Source of the DNA: Lutibacter sp. B2
GTDB taxonomy: Bacteria > Bacillota > Clostridia > Peptostreptococcales > Thermotaleaceae
NCBI GenBank assembly: GCA_015686845.1
Contig: JADPRS010000002.1
Coordinates: forward strand, 1-64,000
Length of the DNA: 64,000 nucleotides
Direction: 5' to 3'
Each line of letters opens with the position of its first letter. The stretch's first letter is position 1. Positions 8,552 to 17,938 of the stretch are shown in pieces. Position numbers and translations under genes: made by a program. The notes under the pieces are model-generated. The model ran no database searches. It had not been told where the DNA came from and saw nothing but the letters and a program-made list of their open reading frames with translations.

Positions 8552-9811
8552 CTATAGTCTATTTTTCAGTTCTGTCACTATATTATCTAATTCTACTTCT
8601 ACTTGCTCTCCAATTTCCATATTCTTCAAAGTTACTATCCCTTTTTCTAATTCATCATCACCAATTACCACACAATACTCTGCATTTTTTTTATTGGCAT
8701 ATTTAAATTGTGCTTTTATACTTTTATCCATATAGTCTTTATCTGCAGAAATCCCCTCTACTCTTAATTTACTTAGTAGTTTAGTGGCTTCTTTTTTACT
8801 CTTATCTCCTATTGTAACAATGAAAACATCCATATCTTTTGGCTTTGGAATCTCTATATTATTATTTTTTAAGGTTAATAATAATCTCTCAATACCCATA
8901 CCAAATCCAATACCTGGCGTTTCAGGACCTCCGAGTTCTTCCATTAACCCATCATATCGTCCTCCACCACATACTGTTGCTTGTGCACCAATTTCATTAG
9001 ATATAATTTCAAAAGCAGTTTTTGTATAATAATCCAATCCCCTAACAATCGTAGGATCTACTGTATATTTAATATCCATAAGGGACAAATTCTCTTTTAA
9101 TGACTCAAAATCATCTTTACATTGATCACATATGTGATCAATCATTAAAGGTATATTCGTTAATTGCTCTTTGCAAGTTTCTGATTTACAATCTATAATA
9201 CGCATTGGATTTCTTTCAAATCGATCTTGGCATGTATTACAAAGACTAGGTAATTTATCTTTCAAATATGTTTTTAAAATTTTGTTATATTCTGATCTAC
9301 ATTTTTTGCATCCAACACTATTTATACGTAATTCTAAATTTTTAATCTTTAAAGTTCTAAAAAAGTTCATAGCTAATGCTATTACTTCTGCATCTATTCC
9401 TGGATTTATTGTACCAAATGCTTCAATTCCGAACTGGTGAAAAGCTCTTAATCTTCCGGCTTGTGGTCTTTCATATCTAAAACAAGGAGTTATATAATAT
9501 AACTTTACTGGCTGAGCATCTGCATATAATTTATTCTCTATAAATGCCCTTACTACTGGAGCAGTTCCTTCTGGCTTTAAAGTAATTTCTCTGCCTCCAT
9601 TATCTTCAAAAGAATACATTTCTTTCTGAACTATATCAGTTGTTTCTCCTACGCCACGTTTAAACACTTCAGTATGTTCAAAAATAGGTGTTCTTATTCC
9701 CTTATATCCAAATTTATAGCAAATATCTCGAAATGCTTCTTCTACATAAAGCCATTTGTACATGTCTTCTGGTAAAATATCTTTCGTTCCCCTTGGTGAT
9801 TTAGTTAACAT
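8552..9811 (-). CDS. hisS: Histidyl-tRNA synthetase
   Basis: Class II synthetase charging tRNA-His. The 419 residues contain motif 2 (RYERPQAGRLRAFHQFG), the histidine-specific LDYYTKTAFE block and motif 3 (GIGFGMGIERLLL), with a C-terminal anticodon-binding domain. A cysteine group CQDRF...CKEQ...CDQCKDD (about 194-231) is present in the insertion. GAGGAGGG precedes the ATG. The gene lies just downstream of a terminator that ends hemZ and heads the hisS-aspS operon. Confidence 0.97.
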   Translation of the reverse strand: MLTKSPRGTKDILPEDMYKWLYVEEAFRDICYKFGYKGIRTPIFEHTEVFKRGVGETTDIVQKEMYSFEDNGGREITLKPEGTAPVVRAFIENKLYADAQPVKLYYITPCFRYERPQAGRLRAFHQFGIEAFGTINPGIDAEVIALAMNFFRTLKIKNLELRINSVGCKKCRSEYNKILKTYLKDKLPSLCNTCQDRFERNPMRIIDCKSETCKEQLTNIPLMIDHICDQCKDDFESLKENLSLMDIKYTVDPTIVRGLDYYTKTAFEIISNEIGAQATVCGGGRYDGLMEELGGPETPGIGFGMGIERLLLTLKNNNIEIPKPKDMDVFIVTIGDKSKKEATKLLSKLRVEGISADKDYMDKSIKAQFKYANKKNAEYCVVIGDDELEKGIVTLKNMEIGEQVEVELDNIVTELKNRL

Positions 9812-9844
9812 AATACTCCCTCCTCTAATTAATTTCTCAAATAC

Positions 9845-9873
9845 AAAAACGCTCCTATTCCTACTTTAGGAGT
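9845..9873 (-). terminator. Terminator between hemZ and hisS
   Basis: Hairpin with arms CTCCTA/TAGGAG overlapping the hemZ stop, followed on the minus strand by CGTTTTTG. It separates hemZ from hisS. Confidence 0.6.
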
Positions 9874-11342
9874 TCAATCCTTTTGCGATTTACCATTTCT
9901 TCAATTCTTGAAATATATTGTTCCAAGTTTGTCACATTTGGCACTCTCTCAAATCGATTCTCATGAGGATAAAAAATCTTAGATACAGCACCTGCACCTA
10001 AAGCTATAATGGTTTGTCTTTCATCTATAATCTGTACATTATAAATACACTCATGATTTGGTTTAGTGTATCCTATATTTTCAAGATTTCCAAGCATGTA
10101 TTTTTGTCTATACATATAGTAAGGATTTAATCCCATTTTTTGCGCATATTCTTTTGATATTTTTAACATTTCTTCAGCCTGGTCTTCCGTGCTAAATACA
10201 TATTGATCTTTATTTTGTTTTAAGGCAGAACTTTTTTTTATTGCTAACGTATGTACTGTAAGATTTTCAGGATTTAATTCTTGAATTTTTTTCATGGTAA
10301 ATTCCATCATTTCTGGATTTTCTCCTGGTAATCCTATTATAACATCCATATTGATCGTTTTAAACCCTATATCTTTTGCTAATCTATATGCACAAGAAAG
10401 ATCTTCTATCGTATGATTTCTTCCTATTTTTTCTAGCGTTTCCTGATTCATCGTTTGTGGATTAATACTTATTCTTTCGATTCCATGTTTTTTAAGTACC
10501 ATTAGCTTTTCTTTTGTTATAGTATCCGGCCTTCCAGCTTCAACGGTAAACTCCCTTACATTATGCATATCTATAGTACTTTTTATAGCTCTACAAAGTT
10601 TATCTAATTGAATTTCATTTAAAGTAGTTGGCGTTCCTCCACCAATATATATGGTATCTACCTTCTTATTCAATTCATCCAATACTTTAGTCGTCTCGTT
10701 AATTTCATAAATTAATGCATCTAAATATTTATCCATAATATTACTAGATGAATCTACTTTATTTGAAGGAAAAGAACAATATACACATCTAGTAGGACAA
10801 AATGGAATCCCAATATATAGACTTACATACTCTGAATTATTATTTAAAATGATTGGTCTTTCAATATGTACAACACTAAATAATAGATTTATTTTTTCTT
10901 CACAAATTCTATAATCATTTTTTAGTTTTTTTCGTATTTCATCCTCATCTATACCTTGATCCATGAGTTCATGTACAATTTTTGTTGGTCTAATACCAGT
11001 CAGCATTCCCCACGAATGATATTTATTGTAAAATTTACTAATTACATCATACATACACAACTTAATATTTCGCTTTACCCATTTACGAACTTTTAACAAA
11101 TCTTTTTCATCATTATTAATGCATATCTTTTTTTGTAAAATCACTTCTTTGTTTTTAAATAATTTAGCTTCAAATACATATTCTATTTCATTTTTATAAT
11201 ACTTACTTACTAATAATATTTTTTCTTTATTTATTTGGGATTTTTCTTCAATAAAATTAATTTTATCAGCTTCTATAAAAAGTTTTAATAATTCCCCAAC
11301 ATCATACTTATAATCATGTCCTTCTAAAAAAATATTCAGCAT
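9861..11342 (-). CDS. hemZ: HemZ-like oxygen-independent coproporphyrinogen dehydrogenase
   Basis: A 493-residue radical SAM protein of the HemN/HemZ group. An N-terminal non-radical domain (about 1-165) precedes the cluster motif CPTRCVYC (Cys182, Cys186, Cys189) and GGGTPT near 234. The family converts coproporphyrinogen III to protoporphyrinogen without oxygen, or transfers heme in HemW-like relatives. HemZ is the Firmicutes form with the long N-terminus. I cannot tell from this window whether heme is made. It follows a 60-residue HTH-like gene and is closed by a terminator. A clear ribosome-binding site is not evident before the ATG. Confidence 0.85.
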   Translation of the reverse strand: MLNIFLEGHDYKYDVGELLKLFIEADKINFIEEKSQINKEKILLVSKYYKNEIEYVFEAKLFKNKEVILQKKICINNDEKDLLKVRKWVKRNIKLCMYDVISKFYNKYHSWGMLTGIRPTKIVHELMDQGIDEDEIRKKLKNDYRICEEKINLLFSVVHIERPIILNNNSEYVSLYIGIPFCPTRCVYCSFPSNKVDSSSNIMDKYLDALIYEINETTKVLDELNKKVDTIYIGGGTPTTLNEIQLDKLCRAIKSTIDMHNVREFTVEAGRPDTITKEKLMVLKKHGIERISINPQTMNQETLEKIGRNHTIEDLSCAYRLAKDIGFKTINMDVIIGLPGENPEMMEFTMKKIQELNPENLTVHTLAIKKSSALKQNKDQYVFSTEDQAEEMLKISKEYAQKMGLNPYYMYRQKYMLGNLENIGYTKPNHECIYNVQIIDERQTIIALGAGAVSKIFYPHENRFERVPNVTNLEQYISRIEEMVNRKRIELLK

Positions 11343-11363
11343 TTTATTTTATACCACCTAACA

Positions 11364-11546
11364 TTAATACTCCCTGCTCATATCATTTTTTATTTTTTCT
11401 ATATAACTTTTATGTATGCCTAATTCATTTGCAACTTCTTCATCTTTCATTCCTGCCTGTATCATCTCCACAAAATCATGAAAATCTATTTCTGTAAACT
11501 GATTTGTATTCTTTTTATTTATATAGTCTCCTATTTTCCTTTTCAT
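11364..11546 (-). CDS. Small HTH-like protein of unknown function
   Basis: A 60-residue basic protein starting MKRKIGDYI with GGAGG 7 nt upstream of the ATG at 11546; the longer frame to 11588 has no ribosome-binding site. The second half (DEEVANELGIHKSYIEKIKND) looks like a short helix-turn-helix of the AraC/transposase-resolvase kind. It lies 21 nt before hemZ and 66 nt after the MBL-fold gene. I do not recognise a named family and assign no function. Confidence 0.6.
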   Translation of the reverse strand: MKRKIGDYINKKNTNQFTEIDFHDFVEMIQAGMKDEEVANELGIHKSYIEKIKNDMSREY

Positions 11547-11612
11547 AGAAAAACCTCCTATATTTTGTATTAATACTATTTTTAACACAAAATACAGAAT
11601 GTATTCATCGTA

Positions 11613-12236
11613 CTATCTATTCAAAAAAGGATTTTTAGCTCTCTCAATTCCTATTTCAGATGCAGGTCCATGCCCTGGTAATACTTTAATAGGATCTTCA
11701 TATGTTAAAATCTTTTTCTTTATTGAATCTATAATTTGATCAAATGATCCACCTTCTAGATCTGTTCTACCAATTGAATTTGCAAATAATGTATCCCCTG
11801 TGAATAAAACATCCTCTACCTTTATACATATACCACCTCTCGTATGTCCTGGCGTATGAATAATATGCAATTTTAAATTCCCTAAATTTAAAATATGGCC
11901 ATCTTCTAATAATTTATCAGCTACAATCGCTATAGATGGACCACTCATTAAACTTGAGAGATTTCTATTGGCATCATTTAACATCCCTCTATCTTCTTTA
12001 TGTACGAACACTGGAATATTTAACTCTTCCTTAATTTCACATACTGCTCCAATATGATCTCCATGGGCATGTGTCAATATCATAAAAGAAGCTTCTAAAT
12101 TATTTTTCTTTATGTACTCAAGAATTTCATCCGCATTTCCTGCTGGATCAACAATTGCTGTCTTTTTTGTATCCTCACAAGTTAAAACATAACAATTTGT
12201 TGCATAAATTCCTGCTGGTATTCTTTCAATAATCAT
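11613..12236 (-). CDS. MBL-fold metallo-hydrolase (glyoxalase II-like)
   Basis: A 207-residue single-domain metallo-beta-lactamase-fold hydrolase. The metal ligands are visible in THAHGDH (about 56-62), GHTRGG, FTGDTLF and the final GHGP. Small family members act as hydroxyacyl-thiol hydrolases or similar; the exact substrate cannot be read from sequence. GGAGG precedes the ATG. It lies 11 nt downstream of dtd in the rel-dtd-MBL run, an arrangement common in clostridia and bacilli. Confidence 0.85.
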   Translation of the reverse strand: MIIERIPAGIYATNCYVLTCEDTKKTAIVDPAGNADEILEYIKKNNLEASFMILTHAHGDHIGAVCEIKEELNIPVFVHKEDRGMLNDANRNLSSLMSGPSIAIVADKLLEDGHILNLGNLKLHIIHTPGHTRGGICIKVEDVLFTGDTLFANSIGRTDLEGGSFDQIIDSIKKKILTYEDPIKVLPGHGPASEIGIERAKNPFLNR

Positions 12237-12247
12237 TTTATTTCCTC

Positions 12248-12697
12248 CTAAAAAACCTTCTTACTATCGATCAGTAATGTTACTGGTCCATCATTACATA
12301 AATGCACATTCATATCTGCTTGAAATTTTCCTGTTTCAACTTTCAAACCATAAGTTTTACATTTTTCTACAAATTCAATATATAATTCATTTGCCTTATC
12401 TGGTCTTGCAGCATTAACAAAACTTGGTCTTCTTCCTTTTCTACAATCTCCTAACAAAGTAAATTGTGATACAACAAGCATTTGACCGTTACAATCTATT
12501 AACGATAAATTCATCTTATCATTTTCATCTTCAAATATTCTTAAGTTCACAATTTTTTCAACCATGTAGGTAACATCTTTGGACTCATCACTTTCTTCAA
12601 CACCTAATAACACCAAAATCCCTTTGCCTATTTCTCCAACTGTAGCTTCATCAACTACTACACTGGCAGTACTTACTCTCTGAATTACAGCTCTCAT
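12248..12697 (-). CDS. dtd: D-aminoacyl-tRNA deacylase
   Basis: Editing enzyme that hydrolyses D-aminoacyl-tRNA and glycyl-tRNA-Ala, protecting translation. The 149 residues match the DTD family, with the two active-site motifs VSQFTL (about 75-80) and the cis-proline NDGPVT near the C-terminus. GGAGG precedes the ATG. It lies 19 nt after rel. Confidence 0.95.
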   Translation of the reverse strand: MRAVIQRVSTASVVVDEATVGEIGKGILVLLGVEESDESKDVTYMVEKIVNLRIFEDENDKMNLSLIDCNGQMLVVSQFTLLGDCRKGRRPSFVNAARPDKANELYIEFVEKCKTYGLKVETGKFQADMNVHLCNDGPVTLLIDSKKVF

Positions 12698-12716
12698 ACT
12701 TATCCTCCTTTAATAT

Positions 12717-14888
12717 CTAAGAAGTCACACGATACACATCTATTACGCCTTGCATGGATTTAATTTTTTTGGTCAATTTGTCTAATTGACTAATATCCGT
12801 AATCTCAATGGTTAAATTAACAATTGAAATTTTTTCTTTATTAATTCTTGCATTTACAGCAGTAACCGTTAATTTTGTCTCTGAAAGCATATTAATCACT
12901 TCAGATAGTAGACCCCTTCTATCAGATGAAATTATTTGTATTTCTGTTTGATAGGATTTTTGAGTTCCTTCAACCCATTCAACTTCAATGAACCGCTCTA
13001 GTGCATCCTGATCATTAGCAATATTTACACAATCTTTTCTATGAACAGAAACACCTCTACCTCTAGTAATAAATCCAATAATTTCATCCCCTGGTACAGG
13101 CGTACAACATTTTGAAAAACGAACTAAAATATTATCTGTTCCTTTAACCTTTACTCCTTGAGTACCTATAGTATCCTTTTTTCGTGTATATTGTTTGTTA
13201 TTATTTTCCAATACATTTTCAATGTTTATTTCTTTGCGCTGAGACTCTTTATATTTTTCTTTCAATTTCGGTACGACTTGACCTAATAAAATATCACCAT
13301 ATCCTATAGATGCATATAAATCCTCTATGGAATTAAGTCCTACTTTTTTTACCACACTATTCATCCACTGAGTTTTTAGAAGTTCATGAACTTCATACCC
13401 ATTTCTTTTAATTTCTCGTTCAAGCATTTCTTTGCCTTTTATGCTATTTTCTTCTTTTCTTTCTTTCTTAAACCATTGCCTAATTTTATTTTTTGCTTGC
13501 GTACTTTTAACAAATTTAAGCCAATCTCTACTTGGGCCATTATTATTTTTCGATGTTAAAATCTCGATTATATTTCCATTCTTCAACTTATAATCAATGG
13601 GTACGATTCTTCCATCTACTTTCGCTCCAATACAACTATTTCCTATTGCTGAATGAATTTTATAAGCAAAATCTATAGGTGTAGAACCTGCTGGCAGGTC
13701 TATTACATCTCCTTTAGGCGTAAATATAAAAACTTCATTCGTAAAAAGATCTATTTTTAAAGATTCCATAAACTCTTTAGGATCTTTTAAATCTCTCTCC
13801 CATTCCAATAACTGTCGTAACCATCTAAGCTTATCCTCAAATCCATCTTCCACAGTAGTTCCTTCTTTATATTTCCAATGGGCAGCAATACCATATTCAG
13901 CAATTCTATGCATATCCCAAGTACGAATCTGAATTTCAAGAGGCTCTCCATTAGGACCTATTACTATCGTATGCAACGATTGATACATATTAGGTTTTGG
14001 CATAGCAATATAATCTTTAAATCTTCCTGGAATGGGTTTCCACATAGCATGTACACTTCCTAAAACACCATAACAATCTTTTACACTATCTACGATAACC
14101 CTTATTGCAGTTAAATCAAATATTTCTTCAAATGTCTTATGTTTATAAACCATTTTTCTGTATATACTATAAAAGTGTTTAGATCTGCCACTAATTTCAT
14201 ATCCACAATCTATATTATCCTTTAATGCTTCATTTAGTTGATCGTTTACTTGTTTTATATAAGCTTCTCTTTCTCTTTTTTTCTTTGCTACCTTATCAAC
14301 TAAATCATAGTAACCTTCTTCATCTAAATATCTTAAAGACAAATCCTCTAATTCCCACTTCATTTTTGATATTCCTAATCTATGTGCTATAGGCGCATAG
14401 ATTTCAATCGTTTCTTTCGCTTTTTCTTTCTTTTTACTCTCCTCCATATATTTTAACGTTCTCATATTATGAAGTCTATCAGCTAATTTTATAATAATAA
14501 CTCTTATATCTTTTGCCATAGCTAAAAACATTTTTCTAAGGCTTTCTGCTTGACGTTCTTCTTTTGTTTCATAGGTAAAGCTACTAAGCTTTGTAACACC
14601 CTCTACTAAAAGTGCAATTTCTTCACTAAATTCATTTTTAATTTGTTCATACGTATATTTTGTATCTTCAATCACATCATGTAGCAGTCCAGCTACTATT
14701 GTAGCATCATCCATATCTAACTGCGTTAATATTTTAGCAACTTCAATTGGATGAATGAAATATTTTTCTCCTGATTTTCTACACTGACCTTCATGCGCAG
14801 CTTCAGCAAAATTATATGCCTTAATAATTAGACTTCTATCGCTATGTGGATTGTATTGTTGCATTTGAGCTAACAAATTTTCTAACAT
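12717..14888 (-). CDS. rel: Bifunctional (p)ppGpp synthetase/hydrolase
   Basis: Stringent-response enzyme of the long RSH class (723 residues). Domains in order: HD hydrolase with HPIEVA and HDVIEDT (metal-binding His70-Asp71), synthetase domain with GRFKDYIAMPKPN (about 292-304), TGS domain (TPKGDVIDLP), zinc-finger/helical region, and a C-terminal ACT domain. Both catalytic halves have intact key motifs, so it is probably bifunctional. AGGGTGATG lies ahead of the ATG. It follows apt by 60 nt; apt-rel coupling is the usual Firmicutes order and links purine salvage to alarmone metabolism. Confidence 0.96.
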   Translation of the reverse strand: MLENLLAQMQQYNPHSDRSLIIKAYNFAEAAHEGQCRKSGEKYFIHPIEVAKILTQLDMDDATIVAGLLHDVIEDTKYTYEQIKNEFSEEIALLVEGVTKLSSFTYETKEERQAESLRKMFLAMAKDIRVIIIKLADRLHNMRTLKYMEESKKKEKAKETIEIYAPIAHRLGISKMKWELEDLSLRYLDEEGYYDLVDKVAKKKREREAYIKQVNDQLNEALKDNIDCGYEISGRSKHFYSIYRKMVYKHKTFEEIFDLTAIRVIVDSVKDCYGVLGSVHAMWKPIPGRFKDYIAMPKPNMYQSLHTIVIGPNGEPLEIQIRTWDMHRIAEYGIAAHWKYKEGTTVEDGFEDKLRWLRQLLEWERDLKDPKEFMESLKIDLFTNEVFIFTPKGDVIDLPAGSTPIDFAYKIHSAIGNSCIGAKVDGRIVPIDYKLKNGNIIEILTSKNNNGPSRDWLKFVKSTQAKNKIRQWFKKERKEENSIKGKEMLEREIKRNGYEVHELLKTQWMNSVVKKVGLNSIEDLYASIGYGDILLGQVVPKLKEKYKESQRKEINIENVLENNNKQYTRKKDTIGTQGVKVKGTDNILVRFSKCCTPVPGDEIIGFITRGRGVSVHRKDCVNIANDQDALERFIEVEWVEGTQKSYQTEIQIISSDRRGLLSEVINMLSETKLTVTAVNARINKEKISIVNLTIEITDISQLDKLTKKIKSMQGVIDVYRVTS

Positions 14889-14948
14889 ATCATCACCCTA
14901 TTTAATTACTTCATAAATTCAAATTATGAGCATTGTTAATATTTTGTA

Positions 14949-15461
14949 TTAATATTGTATTAAAGTTTTAACATCATACCCTTTTAATAAATCTCGTCCT
15001 TGTAAATATGTCAATTCAATTAAACATACTATACCTACAACTTCTCCGCCCAATTTCTCAATCAGTTTAATTGTTGAAAGAAGCGTTCCTCCAGTTGCAA
15101 GTAAATCATCTGCAATAATAACCTTTTGACCAGGTTTTATAGCATCTTTATGAATTTCTAAAGAATCACTACCATATTCTAAATCATATTTATTCTGTAT
15201 GGTTTCAGCAGGAAGTTTTCCAGGTTTTCTTACTGGAATAAATCCTTTACTAGTAGCATAAGCTATTGGTGTTCCTATTATAAATCCTCTAGATTCTGGT
15301 CCAGCAATCAAATCAAAATCTTTATCTTCTAATTCTTTCACAAACTTATTAATTGTATACTTAAATACATCTCCATCTTTTAATAACGTTGTAATGTCTT
15401 TATAACGAATTCCCTTCTCTGGAAAATCCATAATAACTCTAATCTTATCCTTTAAATTCAT
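14949..15461 (-). CDS. apt: Adenine phosphoribosyltransferase
   Basis: Purine salvage enzyme making AMP from adenine and PRPP. The 170-residue protein has the PRPP-binding block VIIADDLLATGGTL (about 113-126), the AGPESRGF loop and the RKPGKLP flexible loop of Apt. GGAGG precedes the ATG. A good promoter (15546-15574) lies about 85 nt upstream, and apt probably shares its transcript with rel, dtd and the MBL-fold gene. Confidence 0.97.
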   Translation of the reverse strand: MNLKDKIRVIMDFPEKGIRYKDITTLLKDGDVFKYTINKFVKELEDKDFDLIAGPESRGFIIGTPIAYATSKGFIPVRKPGKLPAETIQNKYDLEYGSDSLEIHKDAIKPGQKVIIADDLLATGGTLLSTIKLIEKLGGEVVGIVCLIELTYLQGRDLLKGYDVKTLIQY

Positions 15462-15545
15462 AAAACGTCCTCCCTAACTCTATTTATTAAAATCAACTTT
15501 CTAATTTTCGATTTTAAAGATCATTCAAATTTGTATCCACATTTT

Positions 15546-15574
15546 ATTATATGTCATATAATAAACGGATTCAA
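15546..15574 (-). promoter_or_regulatory. Sigma-A-type promoter for apt-rel
   Basis: Minus-strand TTGAAT (15569-15574) and a perfect TATAAT (15546-15551) with 17-nt spacing, about 85 nt upstream of apt. Confidence 0.75.
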
Positions 15575-15625
15575 TAACTTTAAATTTTTCTTATATTTTC
15601 AGTCATATTTAACAAGACATATTCA

Positions 15626-15661
15626 AAATGGTGACAATATAAAATAATATCATCACCATTT
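15626..15661 (-). terminator. Terminator after secF
   Basis: A hairpin with arms AAATGGTGA/TCACCATTT around an AT-rich loop, 28 nt past the secF stop. The minus-strand tail (TTTTG) is short. It separates secDF from the apt promoter. Confidence 0.55.
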
Positions 15662-15688
15662 CTTTATACATTATATATATAATAATCT

Positions 15689-16570
15689 TTATCTAGCATT
15701 ATAGCTTCCATTTCCAACTTCTCTATTTTTCCACATTACCCAAATTGGACTTGCTATAAAAATTGAAGAATATGTTCCTGTAGCAATTCCTAAAATCAAA
15801 GGTAGTGAAAATTCTTTAATTGATTCTACTCCTAAGATATATAATAAAACAATTGTAAGAAGTGTCGTTACTGAAGTATTGATTGATCTTACAATGGTTT
15901 GATTAATACTATCGTTTACTAAAGTTGCATAATCTTTCTTTTTTAAATACCTAATATTTTCTCTTATTCTGTCAAATACAACAATTGTATCGTTTATAGA
16001 ATATCCAACAATGGTTAACATGGCAGCTACAAATGAACTATTAATAGGTATCCTCAAAATAGCAAAAAGTGCTAACACAATTAAAATATCATGTAGTAAT
16101 GTTACAATTGCAGATACGCCAAATTTCAATTCAAATCTAAAAGTAATGTAGATTAACATACCTAAAGAAGCAATGAATACTGACATAAGCGCTTTTTTTC
16201 TTATTTCTTTTCCTATGGTTGGTCCAAACTGTTGAGCTTGTTTAAAATTTTCATCTTTTAATTGATATTTTTCTTTTATTACGTTAAAGACTTCATTTCT
16301 TTTATCATTATCTAAATTTTTCTTCGTTTTTATTATTACTTCTTTTTTAGTTTCACCTATATGAACAATATCTGCATCTAATTTAAATTTTGATATTGTA
16401 TCTTGAAGATCTCTTACTTCTACTTTCTTTTCAAGATCAATTTGCAACATTGTTCCACCCGTAAAATCTATTCCAAAATTCAATCCATTTATCATTCCCA
16501 TAATCAATCCAATTACCATAATGGCAATAGAAAGTCCAAACCATAGTTTTGTTTTCTCAATTACCTTCAT
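15689..16570 (-). CDS. secF: Protein-export membrane protein SecF
   Basis: Partner of SecD in the proton-motive-force-driven late step of Sec export. The 293 residues show an N-terminal membrane segment, the GLNFGIDFTGGTMLQ motif (about 29-43), a short extracytoplasmic domain and five further hydrophobic segments with the SINDTIVVFDRIREN RND-type block (about 192-206). It lies 15 nt after secD; the two are separate genes here, not the fused SecDF of Bacillus. Confidence 0.96.
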   Translation of the reverse strand: MKVIEKTKLWFGLSIAIMVIGLIMGMINGLNFGIDFTGGTMLQIDLEKKVEVRDLQDTISKFKLDADIVHIGETKKEVIIKTKKNLDNDKRNEVFNVIKEKYQLKDENFKQAQQFGPTIGKEIRKKALMSVFIASLGMLIYITFRFELKFGVSAIVTLLHDILIVLALFAILRIPINSSFVAAMLTIVGYSINDTIVVFDRIRENIRYLKKKDYATLVNDSINQTIVRSINTSVTTLLTIVLLYILGVESIKEFSLPLILGIATGTYSSIFIASPIWVMWKNREVGNGSYNAR

Positions 16571-16585
16571 TTTCCAGACCCCTTT

Positions 16586-17845
16586 CTATGCCCCGTAGAA
16601 TTTTGTATTTTTAAATAAATTAATATTTATAACTATATTTAATAATATTTTTGTAACAACTAATGCTGTAAACATACTTGCTACTATACCAATCATTAAT
16701 GTTACTGCAAAACCTTTAATCGTTCCTGCTCCAAATTGGTATAAAACGATACCCGCAATTAATGTAGTAATATTTGAATCTAATATAGTTGTAAATGCTC
16801 TTGAAAATCCAGTTCTTACTGAAGCCCTTAAAGATTTTCCATTTCTAATTTCTTCTTTAATTCTTTCAAATATGATTACATTCGCGTCTACAGCCATACC
16901 TATAGATAATATTAACCCTGCAACTCCAGGTAATGTTATCACTGCGTTAAAAGCGACTAATATCCAAAGTACGATTAATATATATAACGCTAAAGCTATA
17001 TTAGCAACTAACCCAGGAATTCTATATACTATTAACATAAACAATAATACTAATGCAATTCCAATTCCAGCAGCTTTTACACTTTTATTTAACGAATCTA
17101 GTCCTAATGTAGGCCCTATTACAGAAGTTTGAACTTCTACTAAATCAACAGGCAAAGCTCCTCCTCTAATTAATGCAGATAAGCTTGAGGCTTCTTCTAG
17201 AGTAAAGTTTCCTGAAATAACAGCTTTTCCATTCGGAATTTCTTTTGATACAGTTGGTGCAGATATAATTTTATCATCTAGTACAATTGCAATCATTCGA
17301 TCCTCTGGTTTTGAAGCCGATGCAGCTTTTTTAGTTGCCATTTGAAATTTTTTTGCACCTTGGCTATTAAACTCTAATGAAACAGAAGGCACATTTCCTT
17401 GATCTCTTTCAAATACAACCTCAGCATTTTTCACTTCTTCTCCCGTTAATATTATTTCTCCATTAGAATGCATAAACTTCAATTGTGCAGTCTCTCCTAT
17501 TGCTTTTATAGCTTGTTGTGAATTTTTTACCCCTGGTAATTCTATTCTAATTCTATTTGTTCCTTCTCTACTAATATTAGGTTGTGTCAGTCCCATAGCA
17601 TCAACTCTTCGCTGAAGAACTTCTCTTGTTTGACTCATAATCTTGTCCAATTCTTTCCCTGTAGCATCTGTTTTTGCTTCTACTACAACAAACACACCAC
17701 CTTTTAAATCTAGTCCTAATTTCATCAGTTCCTTAATAGGACTTATTTTGAAATTCCCAACTTCTAATCCTTTTACTCCTGCAATAGCTCCTGTCGCAAT
17801 AATTGCAATAATTAATAATAAAATAATTGCATTTTTCATTTTCAT
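16586..17845 (-). CDS. secD: Protein-export membrane protein SecD
   Basis: Six-helix membrane component of the SecDF export motor. It has an N-terminal helix, the LGLDLKGGVFVVVEA motif (about 45-59), an extracytoplasmic P1 domain, and a C-terminal RND-like block with GMAVDANVIIFERIKEE. I chose the ATG at 17845 because AGGAGGGG lies just upstream; the longer frame starts with a TTG inside that ribosome-binding site. A textbook promoter is at 17877-17905. Confidence 0.96.
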   Translation of the reverse strand: MKMKNAIILLLIIAIIATGAIAGVKGLEVGNFKISPIKELMKLGLDLKGGVFVVVEAKTDATGKELDKIMSQTREVLQRRVDAMGLTQPNISREGTNRIRIELPGVKNSQQAIKAIGETAQLKFMHSNGEIILTGEEVKNAEVVFERDQGNVPSVSLEFNSQGAKKFQMATKKAASASKPEDRMIAIVLDDKIISAPTVSKEIPNGKAVISGNFTLEEASSLSALIRGGALPVDLVEVQTSVIGPTLGLDSLNKSVKAAGIGIALVLLFMLIVYRIPGLVANIALALYILIVLWILVAFNAVITLPGVAGLILSIGMAVDANVIIFERIKEEIRNGKSLRASVRTGFSRAFTTILDSNITTLIAGIVLYQFGAGTIKGFAVTLMIGIVASMFTALVVTKILLNIVININLFKNTKFYGA

Positions 17846-17876
17846 TACTTGCCCCTCCTCTTTCAATCATAAAATC

Positions 17877-17905
17877 ATTATATCTCGAGTAGAAATGATC
17901 GTCAA
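17877..17905 (-). promoter_or_regulatory. Sigma-A-type promoter for secDF
   Basis: Minus-strand TTGACG (17900-17905) and TATAAT (17877-17882) spaced by 17 nt, about 30 nt upstream of the secD start. The match is near consensus. Confidence 0.8.
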
Positions 17906-17938
17906 TAATGTATATACCTAGAAAATCAAACATATTTA

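Noticed and set aside
8337-8735. 132-residue plus-strand frame across the aspS-hisS junction
   Set aside because: Antisense to two conserved synthetase genes and lacks a ribosome-binding site.
9812-9860. Possible T-box for hisS-aspS
   Set aside because: The gap is only 49 nt, holds the hemZ terminator, and has no T-box core sequence.
17733-17933. 66-residue minus-strand frame overlapping the start of secD
   Set aside because: It lies in another frame over the secD promoter and start; secD has the clear ribosome-binding site and family match.
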